64,000 bases of DNA, taken from assembly GCF_000004825.1 (NCBI RefSeq), contig NW_008805092.1, forward strand, positions 62,001-126,000. Reading direction: 5' to 3'. The position numbers and the translations under genes are program-made. Under the pieces are notes generated by a model that saw only the letters and a program-made list of their open reading frames with translations, did not search any database and was not told the DNA's origin. Shown here one piece after another: positions 23,014 to 35,950 of the stretch (position 1 is the first letter of the stretch; every line of letters begins with the position of its first letter). The DNA is from Heterostelium album PN500. Lineage: Eukaryota; Evosea; Eumycetozoa; Acytosteliales; Acytosteliaceae.

Positions 23014-25574
23014 ATGATAAATCTAAAGATAAGAGATCATACATTATATGATAAACCAAATTTAGAGTATCTGGTGAAATCTATTGCATTCAATAGGAAT
23101 GATAGAGTATCAGTGTTGTTCAAGAATCAGATTAAAAAGAAAGACTACTATTATCATAATAATACGAGATTGTCTGTGAACACCGATCAACTGATCGGTG
23201 AACATTCATTCAACGACAATGATATCATTGAATCTGTATCGAATCCAATACTACTTGCAATGTTATATAAACAACTAGATGAACTAAGACAACTTCAAAA
23301 ACAACATCAACAAGTAAACAACACATCCACCAATAAAAATATAAATAATGAAAATATTAATTACATAGATATTTCATTGATTAAAACGAAATATATCAAT
23401 TTAATGACATCAATTAGAGAGCTAATTGAAAATGAATCAATTCCTCCTATCTCGCTACAGGGAAATCTATTACAAATTAAACAATATCTTAAAAAAAGTA
23501 GGTATGTTCTCTTTTTTTATTATTATTTTTATTAAATGGTTTATACTCTTCGAACAACATAATTAATTAATACAACATTGTACTTTTACAACATTATTTT
23601 TTAGTTGATTTAAAAAAGTTGAAATTACAATATCAAGAGTATTGTAGATTCGATAGGGATAAAGATGATCCTATTGAACATTTCATTAGGAGAGTATACA
23701 ATATACCTTTGCCAACGAGAGAAGTCGTCACCTTTGAAGTCATAATGAGAAATGGTACCATATTGAATAGTACAGATCAGGTATTACTAGAGAAACTTCA
23801 TCAAATAGAAGCAGAGAACAACAAATGGTTAAAGTTGTTTCCAAATAGAAATGTTCCAATTATTCCAAGAGTTTCAATATTGAATCGTTCACAACAGCAA
23901 CCATTTGCTTTAGATTTAGTTAATAGTAATCATATTACCTACAACAACAACAATAGTAGTATTATTAGAATTAGTGACGATATGAATTTAGATGATGACA
24001 ATGACAATGATAGTATGATGATTGGTAGCGATAATGAAGATTTAATCTATGACGATGTTATGTTTCCTATATTTCAATCGGTTTGGTTCGCTTGTATGTC
24101 GGCAGTCTCCATTCAGAACAATAAGAGACTGTCGGAGCGTGATGTCATCTCATACTCTCAGGGATTCTGTGGATACGACTTGAAATCGCAAGAGTTTGGT
24201 AGTTTTAAACAACGGCTGTCTGGCTTGGTGGAGCGCAACCTTATTGCTGCCGATGGTGAACTCTATTACCAGACGGCGCTCGGCAAGAACATTGGCAAGT
24301 TGATGCACGACTTTTCATTCGAGCGAACCAAGTTTGTCAAGACAAACAGCCTGGTACCGAAACTGACACAGAAATACGTGAGTATCCTCAGCGATACCAA
24401 CAGCGCAAAGAACAGGACGGCATTCGAGAAGCCACTCGAGGAAATGCAGATCACCGCTGTCTACAAGAAGTTTGCTCTCGGTGACTTTCTCTTTACGACG
24501 ACGCAGCAAAACCTGATGAATTTCACTATGGACAATTTGAATTTGTTTCCGTTTGTCGTTGAGCGAATCACCTGGAACGATGTGGAGAGCTTGCTCTACG
24601 ATAACAAATTCAAGCGATTCCGTACACTCTCTGTAGAGATACTCAATGCCGGTGGAATGTTCTATGTACTCGAAGGTTCGAAACACACCTATAGTGGTGC
24701 GCGTCCAATCGAAGACATTGAAAAGTCACTCGACAAACTGGTGGCAAGCGAAGAGTTTCATTTGGTGAAAACACAATCCAGTTTCGAAACACTCAATTTC
24801 ATTTCAATGTTTGCATCGTTGTTGAGTGAAAGCTGGACTAGTAACGAACGTATGGTGATTTCTGGTCGGCTACTGAACAGTGCCGTCAAACAGAATCCAT
24901 TCATGAACAAACTATCGACAAACAACAACAATATACCTACAACTCAGAAATCAATTTTATTCTTGGACATTGAGTTTCTGAAAGAGTTTATTGTTTCCGA
25001 TCAATATAGGTCAAGAGTTCAAACTGCTATTCAACAAAGAAACACTCAAAATATCAATAATTTTAACTATAATAATAATATCACATTGGTTATTACTGGT
25101 ATCAACGACCTGAAAGATGAATTGGATATCAAGATCAATCAGATGATGAATGACTATATTGACTTTGGAATGAAAAGGAAATCAACAATCTCACACTACT
25201 ATATTTCGAGTAATCTGTTAAAGTGTGAACATATGGATACCACACTCATTGACTATTACCTGTTGTACATGCAAACCATTCTAAGAGTAAAAGTTATCAC
25301 CGATCCTTCACCACAACTCTTTGACGAACTGATGACCAATAGAATACAAGATACAGATCTTGAAGAACTGTTACACATCAACAACAATCCATCCTATAGA
25401 AATAGTTTTGCACAACCAATTGAATCACTCAATCGTGATATCACAATTGCAATTTCAAAGAATAACAACAATAACAACAATAATAATAATAATAATAATA
25501 GTCAATCATTAAACAATTATAATTCACAGCAAAATAATAATAATAACAATGAAAATGACGTAATTTGTATATAA
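23014..25574 (+). CDS. Unrecognised 817-aa protein
   Basis: Two exons (23014-23497 and 23605-25574) encode 817 aa; the donor AAAA|GTAGGT is chosen because it alone keeps the frame. I do not recognise the family. The first 70 residues could be a small ubiquitin-like or SHQ-like fold, but this is a guess. Residues about 100-120 and the C-terminus are Asn/Gln-rich. The G+C-rich middle (about residues 345-620) is not low-complexity. It includes LSERDVISYSQ, FKQRLSGLVERNLI and ELYYQTALGKNIGKLM, whose spacing resembles a winged-helix segment. No membrane segment, signal peptide or catalytic motif is seen. Codon use is like that of neighbouring real genes, and the long frame supports it as a gene. 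Confidence 0.85.
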
Positions 25575-25746
25575 ACTCAAATAAAAACAGAAAAAAAAAG
25601 ATTGTTTTGGTCATCAAAAAAAGATGACTGTTTGTTTTTAATTATTAAAACTTTTATTTTCCGAATTAATTTAAGCATAAGTTGATGATCAGTCAACACT
25701 TTGATTCGTTGTATTATTAAATTAATTTTGTAATAAATAAAAAGAT

Positions 25747-28492
25747 ATGTTAAAATATATAAATAATAAAGCATTAAATCAATATATATACAACTCTTTA
25801 CCACGGTCTGGTATAGGAATAGTTGGTGGTTTGACACATTCTATCTACAAGGCCAACCATTTCAATAGCAACAACAATAGATCGACATTAAGATCATTTT
25901 CATCATTGTCAAATCATTCAAACAAAGACAATCTAAATAATAACAATACGGTGTATACCAATAAATTCGATTTACTCAATAGAAGAAATTATTATATTCC
26001 TCCAACTTGGGAGGTAGATTTCGAAAAGAAAGTTGTAAACAATATTACTTCAACTCAAGAACAAGAACAAGATGAAAAAGATAAGGTAATTAATTAATCA
26101 AGTTGATTACATATATATTTGATTAAAACTAATATGATCATTAAAGCATATAATATCAGGTATTGTTTGGGTGAATAACTTGTATCCTATAAAGATTTTT
26201 AGATTGGATTTTAGATCGTTGCTTTTCAAGATACCTATTACCCAGAGAATTCGTGCAATGTTTCCAGAGAATATTGAGATCATATCGTTTGAAAAGAGAA
26301 TCAAGGAGGGTGGTGCATACATTCATTTCAGAAAACACAATACCGGTCCCGATGAAACGCTAGAGTCTGTCGCCCAAGAGATAGAAGTGCGTTTCCGTGA
26401 GATGAATAAACACTTTTTCTTGGCATCGTCACCGGCTCGTTCGAAACTGGTGCAGGGACGTCCGCTCGTTGAAGACATGGAAAGCAGACTACCGAGTATA
26501 ACACTGCGTGTCTACTTTAAGGGTGCAGAGATGTCGGTCGACGATGTCTTTCGTCAACTTCGTCCGTATGGACACATCAAACAAGCGTACTTTCCAAACA
26601 ACCTACCAAAAGATTCACCGAAATACATGATTGTACAATTCAAGAGAATGGAAGGTGCTGTCTCTGCCAAGAATTGTCTACACAACAAATACTTTCCAGA
26701 GTTTGGTACAACTTTAGTTATTGAATATGAAGCAATGATGGTAAACGATTGATTGAGCGATAACAAAATATTAATATTCGATTATAAATCATACTAATAT
26801 TATTTACTTTTTTTTCAATATTCTAGAATATAAATAAGATTAAAGATATGTTTACAAATCATCCAAGAATTATGGTATGGTTTTATTTGTTCATATTTTT
26901 GTCAGAGCTATTATATTAAACTAACCAACCATATGGTTGTAAAATATCTAAAATAGATTCCATTACTTGGTGTTTTAGCTACATTGTTAACTATTGTATT
27001 ATTCGATCCACTTAGAAAACATTTCATGTTGGAGAAACTTAATGAACCATATACAATGGAGGAGGTTGAAGAATGGCAAACTAGAAGTGAAGAGGATATT
27101 TTGAATTCACATTTCAACTATCGTCCCAACTCGATCGTTATGATCAGTGCACCAAAGGGTAGTGGAAAGAGTAGTCTTATCGATCGTACTCTCATGGGAA
27201 GATTGAATACTCTATTGATCGACTGTTCACAAGATGTAAATAACAACGATGAGGAATTCATTGAGAACCTGTCAAAGGATATCGGATTCTTCCCTTCGTT
27301 CGGTCTCTACTCGAATGTTGTCGGTTGGGCAGACGCTCTCATTCCCACTGGAAAAGGTGCATTCCATTCGTCGACCGGTGGACAACTTCAAAAGATTCTA
27401 AAGATTCTAGACTCGGCTCTCGAGACAAAGGAAGCTACCTTCCCTCAGGATCCACACGAACCGTTCCCTTACCCGCTGATCGTAATCGATGGATTCTTTG
27501 GAACGATCGCCGCCATGGAAAACAAGGAGAAAGCCAACATCATCATGGATTCAATCATTCAATGGTCCATCACCTGTACCATGAAAAGCCAAGCACACGT
27601 TGTGTTTATCAGTTCCGACCCGTTTGCCGGCGACATCCTCAAAAAGTATCTGGTCAATCGTGGTGGTGGACAAGTCACAACGATTCAGCTGAATGACGTG
27701 CCTCCCAAGTCTGCCAAGGAATACATGCGTCATCGTTTAGGTAGAGATCTCCAGGATGGCGACTACAAAACGATTGTGAAAACTCTGGGTGGAAGATACT
27801 CTGACCTCAACTACCTCTCGCAGCGTGTCATGTCTGGCGAGCCGGTCAACGTGGTACTGCGATCGATGATTGCCAAGACCGTGGGTGAAATCAGAGCCGA
27901 AGGTTTCGGTTTGTCAAAGAGAACCGACACCAAAGGCAAAGGGGAGAAAGAGAAATCCTCACTCAAATGGACGAGACCACAGATTTGGGAGACAATCAAG
28001 AAGATTGCTGAATCCGATATGGTCAGTTACGACGATCTTCTCTTCAATGTGTTCATGGGCGATGAAACATCGTTGAACAATCTGATTCAATCGGATTTGC
28101 TCAGCTTCCAACAGACGGACAACGAACGAATGGTCACCGCCTACTCGCCACTCTATAAATCGGCATTCAAGCAGATGGTCGAGGACATGGAGTTCCGTGT
28201 CGGTATGGATATCTTTGCACAGAAATCGAGAATCGAAGAGGAACTGGTAAAACTCAATAAAGTTGAAGAGGAACTGATCAAACTCAAGGAGTTGGCATCG
28301 AGCAACTGGTTCGAATCCTCCGGTATCAAGAAGAGACGTGAGCTCCTCGAAGAGAAAATGAAAGATCACGTCAACAAGATTGAAACCAGAGAAAAGATTC
28401 TAAAGATTCACACCACTTTCCAAAAGGACTTACAAGAGAAGAAAGTTGAACGAGAACTTGCACAAAGAAATAAAAAAGTTAGTCTTTTGTAA
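25747..28492 (+). CDS. YME2/RNA12-like mitochondrial inner-membrane protein
   Basis: Four exons (25747-26085, 26147-26740, 26827-26874, 26957-28492) encode 838 aa. The N-terminus lacks acidic residues and is rich in Asn, Ser and Arg, like a mitochondrial targeting sequence. Residues about 220-300 look like an RRM (SITLRVYFKGAEMSVDDVF, then YMIVQFKRMEGAVSAKNC). A hydrophobic segment starts at residue 328 (IPLLGVLATLLTIVLF). It is followed by an AAA-like ATPase part with Walker A SAPKGSGKSS (about 391-400) and a Walker B-like PLIVIDGFFG, and then a coiled-coil tail. RRM, membrane segment and RNA12 domain in this order is the architecture of fungal Yme2/Rna12, implicated in mitochondrial DNA maintenance. 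The 48-nt third exon is supported by phase. Confidence 0.9.
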
Positions 28493-28688
28493 AGATAACT
28501 TAATCTAACTTTTTTGTTTTAATTGTATATACTTAGTTTTTTTTTTTTATTTATTTTATATTTGCTTTTATTTAATGTTGTTATAATATAAGTTGTTTGT
28601 TTTATTATTGTTTGTTTTGTTTTTGTATCTTTTGTTTTCTTTCTTTGTTTTTTGTTTTTTTTTGCAATTTAAAAATATTGTTGTGATA

Positions 28689-30004
28689 TTACATAATAAT
28701 TTCTGGTTCTGGAATGGAAGAGGTAATCGATTTATGCGGTAGAATCTTTCCTCCGTTAATATATAGTTCGTCGGCAATGTGAACATCCTTTCCTAGGACG
28801 GAGGTGTTCTCCATTCTGACCCATTTTCCGATTGTAGACTCCCAACCGATGATTGTAGATTTGATCCAACTGTTCTTTCCTACGGTGGCACCTTCCAGCA
28901 CGGTGGTGTTGACCAGACGAGCACCCTCCTCAATGACACAGTTTGGTCCGATGGTTACGTTTGGTCCGATCAGACAACCCGGTTTGATGGTGGCAGTCTC
29001 ATCGACGAGCACTGGACCAATAATACCTGGACCAGTGGCAAGTCTCTCTGGTGCCTTCTGTTTCAAAGAATTCAAATACAATCCCATACCAGATAAAAAG
29101 TCCTTTGGTTGTCCTACATCCATCCAAAAACCATCGAGTGGCATACAATATAAATCACCTTCCTCTGCCATCTTTGGGAAAATCTCTTTTTCAATAGATG
29201 TTGGTCTTGGCTATAAAATATAGATAGTTAGATAGTTAGTTAGTTATTAATTGATCTCTATTCTTTGTATTCCAATAGATAAATTTTAATGTTGTAATAA
29301 TAAACATACCTCTATTCTATCTAAAATTGAAGGATTGAAAATATAAATACCGGCATTAATCTTGTTACCCACATATTGCTGTGGTTTCTCTACAAACTTT
29401 TGAATTGCACCATCATCTTCTTTATAAACAACGACACCATATTTCGATGGCTCCTCTACCTTGGTGACCATGATAGTACCCTCTTTACCGTGTGCTTTGT
29501 GGAATGCCAAGAGATCACCAAATGGGAAATCGCAAATAATATCACTGTTCAATACAAAGAATGGTTGACCATCATTCAAAAGATCACGAGCGAGTGCAAG
29601 TGGACCTGCTGTACCAAGTGGTGTTGTTTCATGTGAATATGAAATTTTAATACCCAACTATATAGTATAGAAGTGATTTTAAACATTAATATCTTTCATC
29701 ATTTGTCTACAATTATCTACTAACTAACTATTTATTGAACAAACCAACTAAACAAACTAACAAACAAACAAAGTTTTTAACTTATCTTACATACCTTCTC
29801 AGCGTATGGCTCCAAATAAGCAGACATTAGCTGTGGTCTATAGTTTACGGCCAAAACGACTTCATTGACACCAATCTTGCAGAGTGCTTCAATTTGATGC
29901 AAAATCATAGCTTTATTGGCGAATTCGACGATTGGCTTTGGTACTGACAATGTCAATGGACGTAATCTAGTACCGAAACCTCCTACAAGAATCAAAGCTT
30001 TCAT
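28689..30004 (-). CDS. gmppB: Mannose-1-phosphate guanylyltransferase (GDP-mannose pyrophosphorylase B)
   Basis: Three exons (30004-29795, 29657-29310, 29210-28689) encode 359 aa, the standard GMPPB length. The nucleotidyltransferase signature [17 protein letters not shown] is at residues 8-24, [13 protein letters not shown] carries the metal-binding Asp, and FVEKP is the sugar-binding motif. The C-terminal third is a left-handed beta-helix of hexapeptide repeats ([20 protein letters not shown]). It makes GDP-mannose from mannose-1-phosphate and GTP for N-glycans, GPI anchors and O-mannosylation. The short C-terminal IPEPEIIM is typical of the B subunit, while GMPPA is longer. It is tail-to-tail with the YME2-like gene, 196 bp apart. 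Confidence 0.97.
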
Positions 30005-30870
30005 TTTTCTTTATATATATAAATAGAAACCTGTTTTAGAAATATAGTAATGTTATAATTTTATATTATAATTATTATAATTATATTTTATTTTTATAAA
30101 ATGCAAATACACAAATAAAAATAAAAATAAAAAAAAAAACTATTTTGAAATTGAACAAACAAAAATTGTTGGACTGTATTTAGTTTAGTTTTTGTTTTAG
30201 TTGAGTGAGTCAACAATTGTTTGATTGTTGATTGTGATGTTGTGTGTGTATATAGTTAAAATTAATTAACTGTTGTTGGTTCGAAGATGAAATTTAATAT
30301 TATTTTAAATTTACTACTATTTTATTATTATTGCACAACAGTTTTTAGGTGTGTGGTCAGGTGCTGTAACCGGTGAGTGAGTGTGTGGAAGTCAAAATTA
30401 AATTAATATGGTGAAGAATGCGTGGTGTGTGTTAATGCATAGTTAAAAATTTGGTCAATACCTCAATGGTGTTGTTCAAAAAAAATATGAAAAAATTAAA
30501 ATTTATTAATAATATATTTTTTTGTTTTCAAAGATAAATTTAACACGTGGGTGAGAGTTGACTCATAAGCACCCCCTCACTTGGATTTTCAAACTGATTT
30601 TTTTTCATCTTATAAGTATGCTTAAAAAAAGAAAAACGACAAAAAAAAAAAAAAAAAATCAATTTAAAGATAATTTTATACCAAATTATCTGATCAGTAA
30701 TGAAATGATTATTCATCAGTGTTGTTGTTTAGATATTTAAAATAAATAAAAAATAGAAATTATAATTTTATAAAAATTGATATTTTATTTTTATTTTATT
30801 TTTAAAAAAAAGAATTTATAAATTTATTTGTTTTAAAGATCTGGTGTCATGGAATTTGCAAACGAAAACT

Positions 30871-30916
30871 ATTCATATGAACTAAACGAATGAATTCATA
30901 TGAACTAAAAGAATGA
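30871..30916. repeat. Two tandem copies of a 23-bp unit
   Basis: Two head-to-tail copies beginning ATTCATATGAACTAAA differ at one base (C or A at position 17). A third partial ATATG..CATATGA motif follows. Confidence 0.85.
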
Positions 30917-33074
30917 AAATATGTCATATGACACAACACACACACATACAAACATATAATTTTGCAAGATTTACACAAACTTGTTGTTGTTTTGTTTGTC
31001 ATAAATAATCTATAATTGTCAAATTCAAATAAGTTGTTTATGGTGCGAAGAACCGGGTCACAAACAAAGTTTTGAGCGCTCAAAAATGAAAACTTTTTTT
31101 TTTTTTTTTTTTTTGATGATTTTTTTTTTTATAAATGAAGTGCAATTAATTGATTGTTTCTTTAGCCTGTCATCAACATCATTTTTTAATCTCTTTCTTT
31201 TTTTTCACTCTATTTCTTTCTTTTTGTTATTTTGTTTTGTTTTTTTTTTTTAATATACATTTCCAACTTTTTCTTGTTAAATTGAACCTTCTGACTAAAG
31301 TTCTCTAATTCCCAACAATTTTTTTAATAAATATTTATCATAACCATCCATCCATCAATCACATCCATATCATTATTCCTCTACCTACCAACTTTGTTTA
31401 GTTAGTCCATTGTTTTTTACTTTTCTTTTTTCCATTCCACACAGTGTAATCTAATTCAAATCTCAATCAAAACATCATCATTTCATTGTACAATATATAT
31501 ATAAATATATACATAAATTTATTATTTAAAAAACATTATTTTTCTTTTTTTTTTTTTAATTATTGCATTATATTATCATTACTTTACATTTCTTCTTTAT
31601 CTTTGCATTTCTGACATCAATACCAGCAAAACACATTGCACCGACTTCATCATACACAACACTTACATTGCAACGATAAATAATTAAGTAATAGTAGTAG
31701 TATTTAAGAATAATAAATAATAATATTGTAATAGTAGTAGTAGTTATAGTAATAGTTTAACAAAGTATAATAATCATATATATATATATATATATATTGA
31801 AATATAGTTTTTAAAGTACATAGTTATATAGTTACAGGTTTTTACACAGAGTTTTATAGTTGTTTAGAAGTTTTTGATTTGAATTTTAATGCATAGTTGC
31901 ATCAAATTCAGTGAGCAGCAAGTGCACTTCACAAAGTGCTAGCATTGTTTGAATAATCATAACATCATTGAATAATTGCTACATTATTATCAAACAATAA
32001 AATAAATCAACAACAACAACAAATAAATTATTTATGTAAGTGTAAGTATCAAAGTTTACATCAGATATAACTCATATCACCCCTATATTTTTATATCACT
32101 CTTCATCTCCTCCATATTTGCATGTATATATCACATAAAATAGATTAGATGGTTTTATATTGGTCATTTTTGATTTGATATGTTATTGATAGATTAATTT
32201 TAAAACTTAATAAGTTGCTTTTGTTTGTTTTTTTTTAGTTATTGTCATTGTATTATCTATTTTATTTTATTTTTTTTTGTCTCTTTTTAGCGCCTTTGAT
32301 TTCATTATACCATATATAGTTGAATTTGGGGCTAAAATATGATAAATCACTCTGACACACCACTCATTCATTTACATTCATACAAACACCACACAGTGTT
32401 ACAGTGATGTTCACAATAATTCATAACTCCTATCCATTCGAATAATCTTGATGACATTATATATGTATGTATTTGTTTTTGCCGCCGCCGCCTTCCATTC
32501 TCTTACACATACACAGCATCAATGAATGTTGGCAATGTCATCAACATCATCAACATCATCATTAAATAAACAGAGCTCGCCCTCTCATTCAAACAATCAT
32601 ACCACACACACACACACATATACAAAAATATATTAATGTACACATATATTTGTAGATTTGTTGTTTTAATCAATCATATTTTGTTATTGATTGGTAATTA
32701 CCGCTCAAATCATTCAATCAATCATTTTTTTTATCTATCTATACTTGTGGTCATCATTCCTGCTCACTAAGAATAGTAGTAGTAATACAAAACACAAAAA
32801 AAAAAAATAATATTATAATAATAATAGAAAGATACTTTAAAAAAACAAAACAAAACAAAAAAGTACATAAATTGAAATCATCAGTATCCAATTCAACGAT
32901 CTCACGTTTTCAAAACAACAACAAAATGCATGAAAAACAATCAAAATGTCGATCACATTGCTCCTTTTTTGAACTAGTAGTGGGGATAACATAGTCTGTT
33001 TTTTTACTTATTTTTGGTGTGTTTCGATGATTTTTTACTAGTTTTTGTTGATTGAGTTTTTTTTGTTTTTGTTT

Positions 33075-33297
33075 TTCAGCTTTTTATTGATGCTGAACTT
33101 GATGATTGTACCATCAACACACACACAGCACACACGCACACCTTTTCAGTTTCAGTAGCAAAATACGCTGAAACATCAAAAACCAAAATCAATCTATCAC
33201 CATTACTACACTTGTGTACCAACAACCAACAACAATAAAATCAGCGCACATTAACAACATTATCATCATCCTAATTAATAAGCTTTGTTGAGCTTAT
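33075..33297. other. Cluster of perfect short hairpins in non-coding DNA
   Basis: Four perfect stems occur in 223 nt: TTCAGC 33075-33080 with GCTGAA 33092-33097; TTGATG 33099-33104 with CATCAA 33112-33117; TTTCAG 33150-33155 with CTGAAA 33168-33173; ATAAGCT 33278-33284 with AGCTTAT 33291-33297. It could be part of a structured RNA, but stems of 6-7 bp can arise by chance. Confidence 0.3.
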
Positions 33298-35950
33298 CGA
33301 ACATCTGACCCTTTTTTTTACTTTACATATCTATTATTAAAATAATCATTTTGTTTTTTTTATTGCTTTTTTTTTTTTTTTTAAAACATTACAACAATTT
33401 ACTTTTTTTTGCTTTGTTTTTGCTTTTAATTTATAATTATATACTTTTTGCCCACAATTTAAATATTTATCTTATTTATTTATTTATTTAAATACCCACC
33501 CCAAATCAATATTATAACAAATAAACAATATTCATTTCCAACCACTCAATCAATCAACTCTGCTCGACTTTAATTAGTTTGTAGTTAGTTGTTTGTTTGT
33601 TTGTTAGTTAGTTGTTCAGTTCAGTCAATTGGATCAGCAAGCAGTAAAATTCAGCACTTTTATTCATTCATCTCTCTCTCTCTCGCTCTCTCACATCTTT
33701 ATTATTATTTTGTTTGTTTTTATAAATATATTTTTCATTTTTATTTTTATTTTTTGATAAAAATAGAGTAATTCCTACTTTCCGCATTGATTTTTCAGGA
33801 GTAGTTAATTGGTTGTGTTGCAGTGCACTTCACTTTATTGATGAGTGATTATTAATAGTAAAGTGATTGGGTAGCAAACAATAAATATTATAAATTATTA
33901 TTATATCTATTATTATTGCACATTATTACATTGATACATTGAATTAGATAACTGGTGGCTACTTGACCTTTTTGTTGAAGGTAGAAGAGCTTTTCTTTCT
34001 TGTTATTATCAGTAGTAGTAATAGTAGTAATAGTAGTAATTTGATGTTATTGTGATCTTGCACCTGACAATATTAATTGTTATCGTCGTAAAGGTGTAGT
34101 GTTAACACTGACACAACAGAATATATTCTAAACTACATCTTAATTCATACATCTCATTCTCACTCCTCATATTTATATAATTATAGTTCCATACTTATTA
34201 CATTTTTAATATTCTTATTATTATATATTATAATACCAAATCAATCAAATCAAATTAAATAATAAAAACACAAATCTATCCACATTGCTAAATAATACTG
34301 CTGTTGTTGTTGCTGCTGCTGATGCTTTTGAACTACAATGCAACTTTGCCAACAACAAGAAGAAGAAAAGAAGTACAAATAGCAAAGGAAAGAGTACTCT
34401 TTCTTACAAATAAACCAACAACAACTACTATTTAAATAAATAAATTAATATTTAATATTAATTATATATATATATATAAATAATAATCACATATCAATAA
34501 TAACAATATATCCAATAGCAACAATAACAACAACACTGTGTGTCTGGGTCGACAATAACAATATATAATAATTAAAATAATAACCCAATATCCTTGTTTT
34601 TTTTCATATTTATTTTCAATAATAATAATAACAACAATAACAACAACAAACTAACTAATACTATTAGTATTAGTTATTTTTAATAAACCTAAACCTATTA
34701 TATCAAAGTAGTAGTAGTAGGAGCATCAACAACACATCAACACCAACATCATCAAAATCAACATCATCAATCATCATCCAATTCCATCAACAATCAAGCA
34801 ATTTAAGCAAACAAACATACCAAAACAACATATCTATATCTAAATCTTTTCCAAGCTTTTTTTGCTTTTTTTTTTCTATTTTTTTTTGTTTTTGCCTCTT
34901 TTTTCCAATTTTCTATTTGCTTTATATTCAATATCACAGTATCACTACTCATACCTCTTAAATCATCAATCAATTAATTAATCAATCAATCAATTAAAAC
35001 AACAGGATCAAACAAACCAAACATTTAAAATCATTGAAAAAAAGGTATAAAAAAAACAAACAAAAAACAAAATCATTTTATATTTATATAAATCTGCAAA
35101 CCTCTGCCCATTTCCAGAACTCTCCAATAGTAAAACATAAAAAAAAACATTATATAACCAGAACAACAACAACAATAACAATAATAATAATATAATTATC
35201 ACCAGCATTTATTTAAACATCAAAAAATCAATAACATTTGATTATTTTAAAATTAGTTCATTAACTATTCAACCAACCAACCAACACACAAACACATTTT
35301 ACTTTTCACATCACTTCATATTCATCCCCATATCTTTAAATTAAATTACTTTAATCTAAAGCTTTACCCTTCCAATTTAAAACAAACAAACAAAAAATAA
35401 TAGCATATTAAAAACAAAAAACCATATCTAAATCAAAAAGACACTCTATTACCCCCATCAACATCATCATCATCACCACCACTGTCATCAACCTAAAACC
35501 ACTTGATATCAACTTCATCATTCATAAATACATACTACTAGGGCCATCATCAAATTTTATAATACATCTTAAAATTCAAAAACATTTTAAACTCAATAGA
35601 TTATTATTTTAATATTATAATACATATTTATATTTATATTTATACTTTTTTTTTTATTCATTTTAAAATCGAAAAGGAATCCTTCTTCTTCTTTTAAATA
35701 GAATAGTTGCTTTGACATCCTTTAAATCATAAAAAAAAAACAAAATAAACTAAAATAAAAAAAGTATGTATAAATTTACAAAATCTCCTGGGATTTTTAT
35801 TATGATAATAATTTTGGTGAACGAGTTTGACCTAATCTCAAAAAATTAATTTCCATTTTACTTTTTTTTCTTTTTCTCTTAAATTATGATATTTTCATTT
35901 TTTTTTTTCATTTTCATTTCATTTTTTGCAGATAAAGAATAATTTAAATC

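Larger units (their letters stand above)
30005..35950. other. 5.9-kb non-coding region upstream of the cyclin gene
   Basis: No coding exon is supported. It is made of T and A runs, CA repeats and short tandem repeats, with less A+T-rich islands. Visible structure includes a 23-bp tandem duplication (30871-30916), a 16-bp palindrome (31070-31085), a cluster of perfect hairpins (33075-33297) and a 12-bp palindrome AGTGTTAACACT (34098-34109). G-box-like GTGGGTGAG and CCCCCTCAC strings lie near 30545-30585. It presumably carries the promoters of gmppB and the cyclin and may include a long 5' leader or a non-coding RNA. Confidence 0.5.
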
